Positions 1 through 12,025 of a stretch of DNA of 64,000 nt are shown piece by piece. Source of the stretch: Dactylonectria macrodidyma. Lineage: Eukaryota > Ascomycota > Sordariomycetes > Hypocreales > Nectriaceae. Location: the NCBI GenBank assembly GCA_020744425.1, contig JAGMUV010000024.1:124001-188000 (forward strand). The letters are read 5' to 3'. The translations under genes were made by a program, and so were the position numbers. Each line of letters opens with the position of its first letter. The stretch's first letter is position 1. Below the pieces are notes generated by a model. That model was not told the origin of the DNA. It saw only the letters and a list, made by a program, of their open reading frames with translations, and did no database searches.

Positions 1-1268
1 CCTTGTTCCGTTTTGGACCCTTCCCCGACGTACATTCATGGCATTACATACAAGATATTACGATGCATTGGGTAACTAGGTGTTTCTTCTCACGCAATAC
101 CTGTGACGTAAAGTGACTGACGCCTGGACCAATCCTCTTTTTTGACTTTGAAGCTTTGTCCAGCCTTTCCCAGCTCCTGTTCTTCCCAGCTTGCCCTGCC
201 CTGCCCTGCCCCTCCCCCCGTCCTCTATCTCCCCCTAGTCCCCCTCTCCATGAAGCGATCCGCACACGCCCTCCCACACGGCACGTGGCGGATGGACGCT
301 GCTGCAGGCTGATGCAGATGATGATTGGCCAGAACAATCGACGGCTCTCCTTAGAAGACGGCCCTTCCCTGTCTGGGTCGCCTTCCAAGTGGGTTTGCCA
401 TGTGGATGACACGCACCACCGCAACGCACGCCCTCACACAGACGCACACTGGACATGAATTAATCGACGAAAGGCAACAGGGACGGTTACGGTGCGGCAG
501 CAAAGTGACACAAAGACACCAACAGAAGGCACATCTGAACCCTCCATCCCTACCTGCAGCACCACGAGGCGGCCACGCACGAGAGCGACGGTCTGAGCTT
601 GAGAGGGAGGTGTGTTGCCGCTGCAGGAAAGCACGAGCTCACTCACACCTAGTTGCATTAGATTAGACGAGAGAGAAAGACAAGTGAAAATCCCGAGCCC
701 CGAAAGCACCCCGAAGACGACCCCGTGACGTTTCGGCGACGGGAAGGGGAGAGGCAGTAAACGGAAACTGACGCAATGCGCATGCACGACCATGCATGGC
801 TCATGTCTCGGCGCTGAAGGCTGAGGCGAACAGAAGGCGGTCGACCCTCCCAGGGCTGTCTGTCCCCCCTCACACTCTCTCTCATCTGTCTCTCCCACCA
901 AAAACCCATCCACACACCCCAAATCAGAAGAATGGGAGGGGTGTCTCGGCAATGGAGCTGCGAGGTCCCCTGTGGGAAGAGAAGTAATCTGATGTATCGC
1001 AAAGGTCACCACCACCCCTCCCCCTCGCTCGCTTCCAGAGCCGCTCGACAGCCCAATGCGACCATACTCGGGTCCGCGTAGACATGTTCTTTCTTTCGAA
1101 TGTGGCTTGGGGGGGTACACCACGCTTCTTCACTACCTTCTACGCCTCCTTCCATAAACGTAAAATGTAACCTCAAGGATCTCCAACGGGGCAAGGCGTG
1201 GCGAGCAAAAAGGAAAACACAAGCCACCGTCCCAAGAACCGTAGCGTTGGTTCTTGTGCGACCGTCGG

Positions 1269-1311
1269 CCCCTCCTCCTCCTCCCCCCCCCTCCCCCCCC
1301 CCCTTCTCTCT
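1269..1311 (+). repeat. 43-nt pure pyrimidine tract
   Basis: An uninterrupted C/T run starts with three CCT-like triplets, continues with runs of eight or more C and ends in TTCTCTCT. Such tracts are common in fungal promoters. No gene start was found just downstream. Confidence 0.8.
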
Positions 1312-2150
1312 ACTTCAGCCGCCTGGGGCTACTACAACCTTTTACTTCAGCCAACCCACATTCCATGATGACGGGTCACTCCGCCCGAAAAGCCACGTTC
1401 GGAGCACCGGCCTTGTCAGCGAAGCAAGGGAGCGAAGGGAGGGGGGGATAAGCATTCAGGGGAAGAAGCGCGGTTCTTCTTTTTTGGGGTTCTAATGCGC
1501 AGACGTAATGGTCAGCTCGAAAATGACCGTGCGATGGGGTAGCTTTGGGGTAAGAAACCTCCAACAAAGTCGAACAAATTTGTTCCCGTTCCCCCTGTCC
1601 AAAATTGATAATCCTCTTTTTTCCCAAACAACCTCCAACACACGAGCGAGCGCGGATGCAATCTGGGCCGGGTTCGGCCTTGTGGGACTGCGCCAAGGTG
1701 GAAAGCAGGATCCGAAGCACCGGACTAGGGGGCGGAGGATGGGAAGAGAGGGGGCAACGCACTTGGAAGAGTTCCCCGAGCCCAAGATCCATCGTAGCCG
1801 CGATGCTGGCCTCGTCTCGTCCCAGATCTAGTGGGGTGGGAGTTATCTCAAGTTTCCTTCCTGTAAGAAATGGGCTGCCTAATGACTCTTAGTTGGCTCC
1901 TGGACAAGACGGTCCGCAATGTCTCGCTGCTGAGACGGCGTCCCCTGCTAAGATAGGCCCGTCACTCGCAGCGGCGGGCGATCAAGTGCAAGTCCGGCTC
2001 AACGTCTAACTGTACTATGTCGGCGTCGAGGGCGATACTGCCGCCGCCCATTCGCCATGCCATGCATGTCACTCTGTCATTCGCGGGGAGCTACAACAAC
2101 GGTCTTGGGAAGCCGGCACGCCTCTTCTCTTCACTAAACCCGAAGTGCAA

Positions 2151-2222
2151 CGGATTGTTCCGTTGGTGTCAAGGAGAAGACAGCATCGGATTGTTCCGTT
2201 GGTGTCAAGGACAAGACAGCAT
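2151..2222 (+). repeat. Two-copy 36-bp tandem repeat
   Basis: Two adjacent 36-bp units occupy 2151-2186 and 2187-2222. They differ at one base (G versus C at unit position 26) and each begins CGGATTGTTCC. Because 36 is divisible by three, any frame through it repeats 12 residues, but no coding context is visible. Confidence 0.9.
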
Positions 2223-3558
2223 CGTTTATCCTGGGGGATGTTTCTCCCTCTCAAGCTCGTGGGTTGAAGTGAGACAGTTTCGGCCCTTGGTATCAAGGGG
2301 ATCGAAGGAGAGGGGGTGGTTCCGCCAACTCTCGTCCGGCATTGGCTTCTTGCTTCTGCATGTTCTTGTGGCGCCTAGGTCACCGTCCGTCGACCATTGG
2401 GAATGCGGGCAACAACGGCAAGCCAGTCGACATCCAGTTTGAGCCCTGCAGGCAATACGTTTATCCTTGTTTTTTTGGGGGGATTTTGCTTTCACTTGCA
2501 TTAAACCACACCCAGGCTACTTACCAAAAAAAATCAGCTAAAATTATCATCAAACGAAAGCAACGCACACACATCATGGGTCTTGGCAATGCGGCGCCAG
2601 AGGGCATCATGAGAGCGAGCAAGGCAGCATGTCCTGGCAAAAGCGACAGACACAGAGCCTGGGCGGGCGGCCCGCGGCCTGCCTAGAGGGGCCTAGCGCC
2701 TTGCTCTTGTGTTCCCAACGAGCGGTCTCTCTCCTACCAAACCTCGCGGGGAAACTGGGTGGACCAAACGGGGCGAGATGCCACGGGCCGGCGAATCCGT
2801 TTTTGGGGGGCGCGGCTACATTACTGTTGCAGGCGGTTGGGCGAATCCACTGACCTTGGAGGAGCGTGAACGCCTGGACCAGGGAGGAGCAAACGAACTT
2901 TGGCCAGAGAGGGTCCCTGAATGAATGTGCGTATGTTGGTACAGCAATGTAGACCCCTACGTCGCAGGATCACCGCAGTATGAAAAAAGTGTATTCTGAG
3001 GGTACACGCATGATGACCACTGCGCCTGCGGCCGACAGGTGAAAGGTGGTGGTGGAAGCTTTTTTGCCCAAGCGGCATCCCGTCTTCGGCTCGGATGTCG
3101 TCACCGACGGGCTGGCTCGGATAAGTTTCCGTTGTACTAGGCATTTTGCCAGCCATGTGGCACGATCGGAAAAATCACCAAACCTCGGATACCTTACGCC
3201 ATTTCAATTTCATGTCAGAAGGGCAGCGGCAGCGCTTCGAAATTAGGTTCTATGTCGGCTTCTTCTCAGCCATGTGGTCGGTCTTCCTCGCCACCTTCCA
3301 TTCGGCATGGGGATCGCCATGACCCGCTCCCTGGGATGCAACCCCGGGATTTCCGTTCGCCATCATCGATTTGCTTTTTGCTTGTCTTCGCCTTCGATCG
3401 GATCAGATGATAGCAAAGTTTGGTGATGGATAGGTATTTTCTGATTCTGTGACGTCTGACATACATGGCCACAGTTCAGCCCGCCCACTTCCCGCAGCGC
3501 ATGAACTGGTGGGAGGGACCCCTGAATGGAAGCCTTTCTTCGGGGGATTCCTTTGTTC

Positions 3559-3589
3559 TTTTTTGCTTTTTTTTGCTTTTTTTTGCTTT
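3559..3589 (+). repeat. T-tracts phased at 10 bp
   Basis: T runs of 6, 8, 8 and 3 are separated by GC dinucleotides at 3565, 3575 and 3585, a period of exactly 10 bp. A/T tracts spaced by about one helical turn are known to bend DNA. Confidence 0.85.
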
Positions 3590-3952
3590 CTTTCCGTTAT
3601 CTTTTCCATTCCGTCTTGCCCGTCGTGAAGCCGAAGGATCGTAAAGTGGGCTGCTGCTGCTTGAGTCTCGGGCGGGACCCCGGAGGTGCAGTAGTCCGAC
3701 GATGCTCCCTGCGGACAAACGCTCGGAAAGTCGCGGTGTTTCGGTCGCCGGGAGCGCCCACCATGTAAGATCCCGACCCGGAAGGGGGGATTTCTCGGTT
3801 GGTTGGCCGTGCTTCTATCTCTCCGTAGTATCTCTCTGATTCTTTGCTCTCTCTGCGCAGACACCCCCCTTCATAGCCCATTCATCATTTGCTTTTCTTT
3901 TTCTTTTCCAAAATCTGCTTCAATCTGCCGCGGCAGAAATGGGTTACCAATA

Positions 3953-3966
3953 CCCCCCCCCCCCCC
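3953..3966 (+). repeat. C14 homopolymer
   Basis: Fourteen consecutive C lie in intergenic DNA. Run length may be uncertain in the assembly. Confidence 0.85.
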
Positions 3967-5048
3967 ATCCAAAAGGCAATGACATGACACCGCATCCGCC
4001 CCGTATAACCTTGGCGCTGGGCCGTGTTCCGCCCGCTACGGCACCCCAAGCGCCCTCTCGGTGACGCACACACCCTTTTTTCAAGCGCCAGCACAGCAAC
4101 ACATGAACGGGGGGGAGAAAGAAGACCTGGGATGGTGGAATTTTGGAACGAGTAAACTAACGCAGCCCTGACCTTGGCACAGATTCCGTTCGGCAGGCAG
4201 CGGGAAAACGGTGAGGCTCGCGGGTTATCTCCATCCTCATGCGTGCGCCCCCCATCTTCACCCCCATCATGTCATGATCCCCCCACATCGGTAGCTTACA
4301 CGACCGAGCATGCCATTGCAGTTGCGGTAGTCGCTGAGTCTAATGTAGCCTCATGCTGGCCGGAAACTCTCTGGGCTTCTCGTTCGTTTCCACGTTTGAC
4401 CATGGAGACTTGGGACCCGTAAAATGCACATGCAAGAAGAAAGAAAACAAGGACCCTCTTCGAATGGACCTTACGTGATAGCACGTTATCTGCGCAACCA
4501 CGGCAAGGTCAATTGTGTTTAGCTGGTTCTTCTGTCGTTAGATGGTTTGGCAACCCTCCACTCCAGGAAACCTCTTCGCTGGCTGATTCCTTTACCGCCG
4601 TTTGCTGTCATGACTTGTGTGTTGCAGCAAGTTCCGTGGGGCCGAGAGTGTGTATGTGAGGTTGGTTTCTAGTGGTCAGTCGTTATCCAAAGTCGGTCAT
4701 GCCCAATGTCCTTGGTGTTGCTGTATCCATGGTGACCCCCAACCTTGTACACGTCAGTCACTTTTTTTCTTGATTCTGTTGCTCAATTACTCAAGACGCC
4801 TGGTTCCTTAGTCGCTGAGTTGGTCAGTGACTCTATTACACAAGCACTTCACTCTCGAGGCGGTCAAAGCTGGCCAACTCAACAGCCACGCCAAGTCCAT
4901 CTGTCCAGCTTTGCTCTCCATCAGCCAAAAACCCACACCTTGCAATATAACTCGGCAGATAAGACTACCCTTGAAGAAAAAGCACCATGCTTCGGGTCAT
5001 GGGGTTCCCGCGTGATGCCAGCCCCATCTGCCCCGCGATTCCCTAGCT

Positions 5049-5290
5049 ATCGTGGTCCACCAACATCGTGGTTGTGTCCACCAACATCGCGGTCCCCAGG
5101 TTTCAGGGCTTCCACTTTCCAATCCTCCCGCAACTCCCCATCAAAGCTGGTGGAACTCTTGAACTTCCCGCATCATAGTATCCCCGTTTCCCCGCGAAAT
5201 TCCCCCAGACCATTGTGGTCCACAAGCATCAGGCTTCTCTCTTGAATCCCCCGCAACTCCCCGTGAGTTGGCGGAATCTCGTCCCGACGA
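5049..5290 (+). repeat. Degenerate direct repeats ahead of the GH3 gene
   Basis: The core TCCACCAACATCG occurs at about 5057 and 5078, with a diverged third form (GTCCACAAGCATC) near 5219. A longer diverged repeat of about 65-70 bp starts near 5093 and near 5218. Both copies contain CCCGCAACTCCCC followed by a GGTGGAACTCT-like or GGCGGAATCTC-like end. Divergence suggests old duplication. Confidence 0.55.
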
Positions 5291-5560
5291 ACCGAAGCCG
5301 TGTCGAGCCTCGAGGTCTGTGATTGGCTAGAGCTTGTCGGGTAAACCCCGGTGAGCTGGTTAAACGTCGCGTCACCGGTTAATGCCCTCTTCTGGAGACA
5401 CCTGACATGCAGAATCGCGGGGCATCCGCCATCACCACGATGCGAGAATGGGCAATTGATCAATGAAGCTGCCTTCTTCCAAGGCACAAGCTCCTCATAA
5501 CGTGTCTTATCATGCGTTGTTTCCGAGGCTGTGCGCCCAGGAGCGAGGCGGTGTCTGGGG

Positions 5561-5568
5561 TATTTAAA
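5561..5568 (+). promoter_or_regulatory. TATA-like element of the beta-glucosidase gene
   Basis: TATTTAAA lies about 160 bp before the ATG at 5729. It is the only clear AT-rich box in an otherwise GC-balanced upstream region, which makes it a plausible core promoter element. No transcript data support it. Confidence 0.3.
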
Positions 5569-5728
5569 CTGGCGCTGCCAGCCGTAATCTGGGCCGTCCT
5601 GCTCATTCCTGCGTAAACTTGATGCCCAGGTCTCATTTTTAGAGCTGGAGACGCCGTCATTTCGTTTTTACTGTCAAATTGCTGGTCCTGGAGACATTTC
5701 AAGCGTCATCTTCACATAATCACGCACA

Positions 5729-8305
5729 ATGGCTGATATCAACGTCGAGGAGACGCTCAAGAAGCTCTCCCTCACTGAAAAGATCTCCTTGCTCGCAGGT
5801 TAGTGTCCGTCTACGTCGTGAAATGTGCCCGTAGAGTGCACCTTCATCTCACACTGGCCCTCAGGTGTCGACTTTTGGCACACGAAGGCCTTGCCTAAAC
5901 ATGGAATCCCCTCGCTTCGTCTCTCAGACGGCCCCAATGGCGTGAGAGGAACCAGGTTCTTCAACGGCATCCCAGCCGCGTGCTTCCCATGTGGTACTGC
6001 CCTGGGAGCCACATTCAACCAGGACCTCCTTGAAGAGGCTGGCAAGAAGATGGGAGAGGAAGCCATCGCCAAGAATGCCCATGTCATCCTAGGTCCTACC
6101 ATCAACATGCAGCGCTCGCCCCTGGGCGGCCGAGGCTTCGAGTCCATCGGCGAGGACCCCTTCCTCTCCGGCCTTGGAGCAGCGGCCCTCATCCGAGGCA
6201 TCCAGAGCACTGGAGTCCAGGCCACTATCAAGCACTTTGTCTGCAACGACCACGAGCACAAGCGGCAAAATGTCCAGGCCATCATAACCGAGCGTGCGCT
6301 CCGCGAGATCTACGCCCTCCCCTTCCAGCTCGCCGTGCGAGACTCCCAGCCTGGAGCCTTCATGACGGGATACAACGGAGTCAACGGCACGTTTTGCAGC
6401 GAGAACCCGAAGCTCTTGGACGATATGCTGCGCAAGGAATGGGGTTGGGACGGCTTGGTTATGAGCGACTGGTTCGGCACTTACACGACTTCCGAAGCCA
6501 CCAAGGCCGGCCTGGCTCTCGAGATGCCTGGTCCCACGATGTTCCGGGGCGACCTCCTCAAGTTCACCACCAACACCGGCAAGGTCTGGGGTCATGTCAT
6601 CGACGAGCGAGCCCGCGAGGTGCTCAAACTCATTAAGAAGTGCGCGGCCACGGGCATCAAAGAGACGGGGCCAGATGCCCCTGAGCAAACCATGGATACC
6701 CCTGAGACGGCGGCCCTGCTCCGCAAGATCGGAAACGAGAGCATCGTGCTCCTCAAGAATGAAAACAGCGTCCTCCCCCTCGCCAAGGACAAGAAGACGC
6801 TCGTCATCGGCCCCAACGCAAAGGTTGCCACTTACCACGGCGGCGGCTCCGCGTCCCTGGCCGCCTACTACGCCGTCACCCCGTACGATGGTATCGCCGA
6901 GAAGCTGGGCTCGCAACCGCAGTACTCGATCGGTGCCTACACGCACAAGCTGCTCCCGCTCATCGGCACGCAGACTCAGCTGCCCAGCGGCAAGCCCGGC
7001 ATGACGTGGAAGGTCTTTGCCACGGAGCCCGGCACCGAAGGCCGCGAGGCAGTGGATGAGCTGGATATTTCAAAGACGGAGATGCACCTGGTGGACTTTT
7101 ATAACCCTAAGGTCGAGGATCTTTGGTACGCCGACCTCGAGGGTACTTTTGTCGCGGACCGGGACGGCCCTTACGAGTTCGGTCTCATCGTCTGCGGAAC
7201 GGCCAACCTGTACGTCAACGGCGAGCTCGTCATCGACAACAGCACCAAGCAGGTTGCCGGTGACGCCTTCTACGGCTGCGCCACGATTGAAGAGCGAGGC
7301 ATCGTCGAGCTCAAGAAGGGCGAGTCCTACCAGGTCAAGGTCGAGTTCGCCTCGGCGCCGTCCTTTACCCTCACGCTGGAGAACACCGTTGTAGGCCACG
7401 GCTCGCTGCGCATCGGCGGCTGCTGGGTCATCGACGACCAGGCCGAGATCGCGCGTTCAGTGCAGCTCGCCCGCGAGCACGACCAGGTCATCATCTGCGG
7501 TGGCCTCAACGCCGACTGGGAGACGGAGGCTACGGATCGCGACAGCATGAAGCTTCCCGGTGTGCTGGACCAGCTCATCGCCGACGTCGCGGCCGCCAAC
7601 GCCAATACGGTCGTCGTGATGCAGACAGGTACCCCCGAGGAGATGCCCTGGCTCAAAGACGTTGCGGCTGTTATCCAGGCTTGGTATGGCGGCAACGAGA
7701 CGGGCAACTGCATCGCCGACGTGCTGTTCGGCGACTACAACCCCTCGGGTAAGCTCTCGCTCAGCTTCCCCAAGAGCCTCAAGGACGTCCCGGCCTTCCT
7801 CAACTTCCGCACCGAGGCCGGCCGCATCCTCTACGGCGAGGACATCTACCTTGGCTACCGCTATTACGAGTTCGCCGAGAGGGAGGTCAACTACCCTTTC
7901 GGCCACGGCCTCTCGTACACGACCTTTGCCTTCTCGGACCTATCCGTGACCTCGAGCGAGGGCAAGTTATCCGTGTCGCTCAAGATCGCCAACACGGGCA
8001 GCGTCCGCGGCGCCGAGGTCGCCCAGCTGTACGTGCAGCCCCGGCAGGCGGCCAAGGTGAACCGCCCCGTTAAGGAGCTCAAGGGCTTCGCCAAGGTGGA
8101 GCTGGATGCGGGAGAGGCCAAGACGGTGACGATTACGGAGCTGGAGAAGTACGCCGCGCAGTACTTCGACGAAGAGCGCAACCAGTGGTGCGTCGAGGCG
8201 GGTGAGTACGACGTCGTCGTCAGCGATAGCAGTGCTGTCACCGAGGGCAAAGCGCTCAAGGGGTCGTTCAAGGTTGACGAGACATACTGGTGGTCTGGCA
8301 TTTAA
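5729..8305 (+). CDS. GH3 beta-glucosidase with PA14 insert, probably cytosolic
   Basis: The spliced model is 5729-5798 plus 5865-8305 (intron 66 nt, phase 1) and gives 836 residues. It is a glycoside hydrolase family 3 enzyme predicted to release glucose from the non-reducing end of beta-glucosides. The N-terminal (beta/alpha)8 domain carries LRLSDGPNGVR and the nucleophile motif VMSDWFGTYTT with Asp225. The alpha/beta sandwich domain is interrupted by a PA14-type insert at about residues 400-540, containing GPYEFGLIVCGTANLYVNGE. A fibronectin III-like domain closes the protein at about 730-830. Seven of the first 24 residues are charged and there is no signal peptide, which points to an intracellular member of the group like yeast-type PA14 beta-glucosidases. 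The ATG was chosen because the first exon completes the usual N-terminal helix (LTEKISLLAG) before VDFWH. Substrate specificity is not readable from sequence. Confidence 0.95.
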
Positions 8306-8503
8306 TCAGGTCCAAGATGCTATCCCGATACGAGTTATTATGTAAAGCGATGTGTTTAAAACATTACTATTTGATCACTACTCTCTGGTGCATGTGCACT
8401 GGTGATTTCACACTGGTCTGTCGCTCCATAATCCAACAACAGTCTCACATAACGCGCAGATATCCAATACCGAATTAAGTACGACAACATTTCATCTCGC
8501 CCC

Positions 8504-9617
8504 TTAATTCTGTCCGGCCTTGGGCGTCGCTTGCCTACACACCGAAGCGTCATCGTCAACAAACGCGCAAGACTCGACGACTCCCAGCCTCTGAGCATTC
8601 CGCTCCGCACTGTCGGTGCTCTTCATACCGGCTTCAAGTTGCCTCTGGTAAGAGACACGGCGGAGCCTTTCAGCCTCGGCGGGCGTCAGCCGCAGGTAGA
8701 GCTCGACGGCGATGGCGTGGATCGCCAGGGCGAGCCACGCGCTGGCGCCAAAGGAGGTGTTAAGGCCCGCGGACATTTGGTCTGGTCTGTCGGAGGCAAT
8801 GTCTCCTTTGATGAGAATGCGCATGTCTGGGATCTCGCCTGTGTAGAAAGCTACGCAGCTGGGGTAGAGGGCTTCGACAATTGTTCTGTTGTGGGAGTAT
8901 ATATAGTCCACGACCGCGCAGGACCCGACGGTATGGTAGGAACCCGTGGTGCTGGTGACTCTGGCCATGATGATGGCTATGATTCTCATTGTGATGATGA
9001 AGCCAACCTAAAGCAAGGTGAGTAACACATCCCAAGAATAGGTGAGATGACTTTTGTCATACAATGACCCAACCTCTCAACATCCAAGCGCGGTGCTGCT
9101 CGATCTGCAATTTCTTGATATAGTAATATCCCAGGCCCTGACAACCCAGAAATGCGAGGCTAGCGGTTCCGGTTGCAACTTGCATATCAAGAGTGCCGCC
9201 GAACGTGGGCTTTGCGATCATGAAGACACCAACAATGCTAGCAACAGAGAGCGAGAGAACAATGTAGCCGTTGATGCGATGAAATATGAGAAACCTATGC
9301 CTGATAGCCGGAAGGAACTGAAAGACGACGAGGATAGCGGCGGGTAAGATGCCAGCCAAGTGCATCATGATGCCCGCGCGACCGGTGGCATGCTCAAAGT
9401 AGTAGCACTCGCCGGGAACCGCTCCCCCGGAGCCCGGGGGTCTCGGATCGGGACACAAGGCGCCACGGAAGTCGAGATATTTAAGACGGGCAAAGGAGAA
9501 GCCCATGAGGGCGCCGCCGAGGACGAACCAGAGGGCAAAGTTGTAGCCCTTGGTGAAGCCCACGGGGCGATAGGCGCGGCGGAGGAATGCGGCGAGGCGG
9601 CTGAAAGGAGATCCCAT
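8504..9617 (-). CDS. DUF2306-type multi-pass membrane protein
   Basis: Exons on the minus strand are 9617-9063 and 9007-8504, with a 55-nt phase-0 intron, giving 352 residues. Several hydrophobic segments are visible: one near residues 27-45 (FALWFVLGGALMGFSFA) and others in GIMMHLAGILPAAILVVFQF, YIVLSLSVASIVGVFMIA and TASLAFLGCQGLGYYY. The spliced join restores another membrane segment around VGFIITMRIIAIIMA. Spacing of membrane helices, the HRINGY-like loop and a conserved His-Arg-Ala-Trp-Met motif before the splice site resemble fungal DUF2306 proteins, which have no established function. The last 60 residues are polar. It lies convergent with the GH3 gene, with only 198 bp between the stops. 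Family assignment is from motif memory; topology should be computed. Confidence 0.7.
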
Positions 9618-10109
9618 GGCTGAAAGAAACAGGGTCGAAAACAGGAGATCAAAATCGGAACAAGATTAAAATCGGAACAGGTTCGAAAACAGCATGAGTT
9701 GCGTAGGGAAAGAGGCGGGTTTCGAAAACGGAACAGCAGCGTTCTTAAAGAGCTTGACGAGGGAAGCCGACTTGTGGCGTCACAATTCAACAACCAATAT
9801 ATCACCCCAGGCTGAAAGGTTGTACTTTCTGAAGGTCGCGGCACAGTTGGCGCTGGGATTAAAATAGCAGTGGTTCACAACTACTACTTGGCCACGTCTT
9901 CGGCGAGAGAGCATTGTCGATGAGGCGCAATCCCACCAGGATACTGAGTGGCTTCAGGGCGAAGCGTTTCTTCCCCTCTTCAGTCGCGGGGCATCCAGAC
10001 GCTTCTTAGTGTTCTTCGTGTCCGAGGGCCTTGCCTTTTTTTCTGCAGTGTTCCCGTCCTTCTCTGCGGCTAACACTCTGCAGTGCGATATGCTATCTAG
10101 GCGTCACAC

Positions 10110-10140
<31 letters not shown>

Positions 10141-11257
10141 ATGGAGCAGAATTTCTCGACTCCTCCGGGGCGAGTCTGATTCAAGGGACACACTAGGTCA
10201 TCATTCGTTTAAAGGTTCGTGTTGTACATGGACTCCCGAACCCCCATGGCCGCGTGGTGGGTGGAAGCGTCCCTTGATATCACATCGACAAAGTCGTTTT
10301 TTTCTCGGCATCGATTCGACGAGAGGGGATTGCGAATGCAAGCTTCGGGTGTACCAAGAGTTCACAATGGCTAACGACTGGCTGCATGAACACGTTGGGA
10401 GATGACCAACTATCGCCGTCGTGGCTCCATGTGCAAGGTAAGAGTTGTGTGACGGTGTGAGGATAGAAGTGGTGTTGTGGATGTGGTCTAGTTGAGGGCC
10501 ATATATCGGCTATATCGTGGGGAGGAGGAACATGTTCGCTTGCTGCTTTCCTGACAGAGTATTTTCATTGATGAAAAGCTCTACCTAAAGGACTGTGGTC
10601 TTGGCTTTGCCAGTGTTGGCTAGCCAGCGATGATGGGAAGTAATGAACTACTTTTGTTGTCTCAATCACACGCCCCCATCAGGCGAAGCTATGCGAAGCC
10701 AACCCGCTTAAGCAGAGTCATCAACGCCGCATGCAGAGATGAGCTGCTACCCAATACTTTGGGTTGGCGAGACGCCTGTGCCGAGGGGACGTTACCTTTT
10801 TTATTTTCTTATTCTTCTTTCTTGCGGTGCGGGTTGGTGTTGATGTACGGTGTCTTGGCCCTGTTGTTGGTGTTCTTCGCTTAACCGCTGAAGACGAGTG
10901 GTCTGGGTCGTGGACGTGGCTTCGATGGCGCAAGCTCAATTCTCACGGCACTTCAATAATGATGATAGCTCAATAATCAATGATGATAAATCCCGCGCCA
11001 CGCTGACCGACCTTTGGTTTGGTCGCTATGAGTTGATTGCGTGACCATGACACGACATGAGAAGGGTGCTGTGGCTTCAGTGAGGGAGAGCCACTGACGT
11101 CCACTGTGACGGGTACCTTTAGTGAGCCGTGGGGTATTCACCACCAAGACCCAGCAGCTGTGACGCAACAGTGCAAACCCACGTCATATGAGATGCTTCA
11201 CTCAGAACTGCAACAACAACCACCTGAATAGTACAGACAGAGGGCATCACCACCATC
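9618..11257. other. Intergenic, divergent promoters
   Basis: This 1.6-kb stretch separates the DUF2306-type gene (minus) from the kinetochore gene (plus), so it should hold both promoters. It contains the G29 run. No coding segment is supported. A T-rich tract at 10795-10825 is visible. Confidence 0.6.
10112..10140 (+). repeat. G29 homopolymer
   Basis: Twenty-nine consecutive G on the plus strand lie in intergenic DNA. It is the longest homopolymer in the window. The true length may differ because of sequencing or assembly slippage. Confidence 0.9.
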
Positions 11258-12025
11258 ATGGCGAACGCAGCCGCCCCTACAGTTCCCGCCCTAAAGCAAT
11301 CCTTCCTCTCCATTCAAACCACACTCCTCGCACAGCCTCTAGCACCGTCTCGGGCCTGGCAAGCCGCCAACGACGCGTCGGACTCGCCTCTACCGGCACG
11401 CGCCGTCGACGATGCCCTCTTCGCCCTCAACCACAGCATTCAGCGGCACTGCCGCCGCGTGTACGCCCCCCAGGCCACGCGCCACATCGCCGAGCAGGTC
11501 AACGACGTCTACATGCAAGACGCCCAGCGCAGGGTCGCCCGCGCGTTCGACGGGGCCGGCGAAGGCGTGCTGAGACGGGAGATGGATCTCACGCGTCGCG
11601 ACACCATTGAGGCACTCCCGGAGACGTGGATTTCGGATCAGGACGCGGAAAACTACCCCATGGAAGCGAAGCGGTACGCTGATGCTGTTCGCCGGCTGGC
11701 TGAGCTTAACGAGCAGCGCAACGAGCTGAGGGCGCAAGTCGACCGTCTGAGCCGGCTCCAGGCCGTCATCCAGCCGCTACGCACCGGCGATGGCGGCGCC
11801 GGCATCCAGGAGAACCTGCTGACACGGGACGGCCCCGTCGAGAAGGAGCTGGAGCGGATGCGCTTCTTGCTGGCTCGCGTTGGCGGCCGGGTCAACGCCC
11901 TGCCTGACGGTGGTGCATCAGACACTCCTCCAACAGTCCCGGTTACGTCTTCGGAGAGTCTAGGGCTGGCGCGTAAGAGGCGGATCGATCAGTTCCTTGC
12001 AGACGATAAGGTGTTTCCGGCTTGA
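11258..12025 (+). CDS. fta4: Kinetochore Sim4-complex subunit Fta4-like protein
   Basis: This intronless gene encodes 255 residues. The sequence resembles the fungal Fta4 family, a Sim4/CCAN subunit of the inner kinetochore that helps link centromeric chromatin to the outer kinetochore. Recognisable parts are an N-terminal helical region (PTVPALKQSFLSIQTTLL), the segment YAPQATRHIAEQVNDVYM, the LPETWISD motif and a heptad-rich coiled coil at about residues 135-170 (ADAVRRLAELNEQRNELRAQ). The family protein is about this length. The C-terminus ends in RKRRIDQFLADDKVFPA. The ATG at 11258 follows CCATC and is the first in frame. Kinetochore proteins diverge quickly, so the call rests on pattern resemblance; a profile search would settle it. 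The neighbouring P450 is functionally unrelated. Confidence 0.7.
   Translation: MANAAAPTVPALKQSFLSIQTTLLAQPLAPSRAWQAANDASDSPLPARAVDDALFALNHSIQRHCRRVYAPQATRHIAEQVNDVYMQDAQRRVARAFDGAGEGVLRREMDLTRRDTIEALPETWISDQDAENYPMEAKRYADAVRRLAELNEQRNELRAQVDRLSRLQAVIQPLRTGDGGAGIQENLLTRDGPVEKELERMRFLLARVGGRVNALPDGGASDTPPTVPVTSSESLGLARKRRIDQFLADDKVFPA

Larger units (their letters stand above)
1..5728. other. Gene-poor region upstream of the beta-glucosidase gene
   Basis: No gene can be supported in these 5.7 kb. The open frames are short, overlap on both strands and show no recognisable domain or signal peptide. The stretch has long pyrimidine tracts on the plus strand, C and T homopolymers, a 36-bp tandem duplication, phased T-tracts and a degenerate direct repeat near 5.05-5.29 kb. 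CT-rich tracts are common in fungal promoters and 5' leaders, so part of it may be the control region of the gene at 5729 or of a gene beyond the left edge. A non-coding transcript cannot be excluded. Confidence 0.6.

Noticed and set aside
434..1123. 229-codon minus-strand open frame in the left region
   Set aside because: It overlaps equally long frames on the other strand, passes through low-complexity CT tracts and has no domain, signal peptide or splice logic.
6089..6946. 285-codon frame antisense to the beta-glucosidase
   Set aside because: It is an antisense shadow of a strongly conserved GH3 coding exon with high third-position GC.
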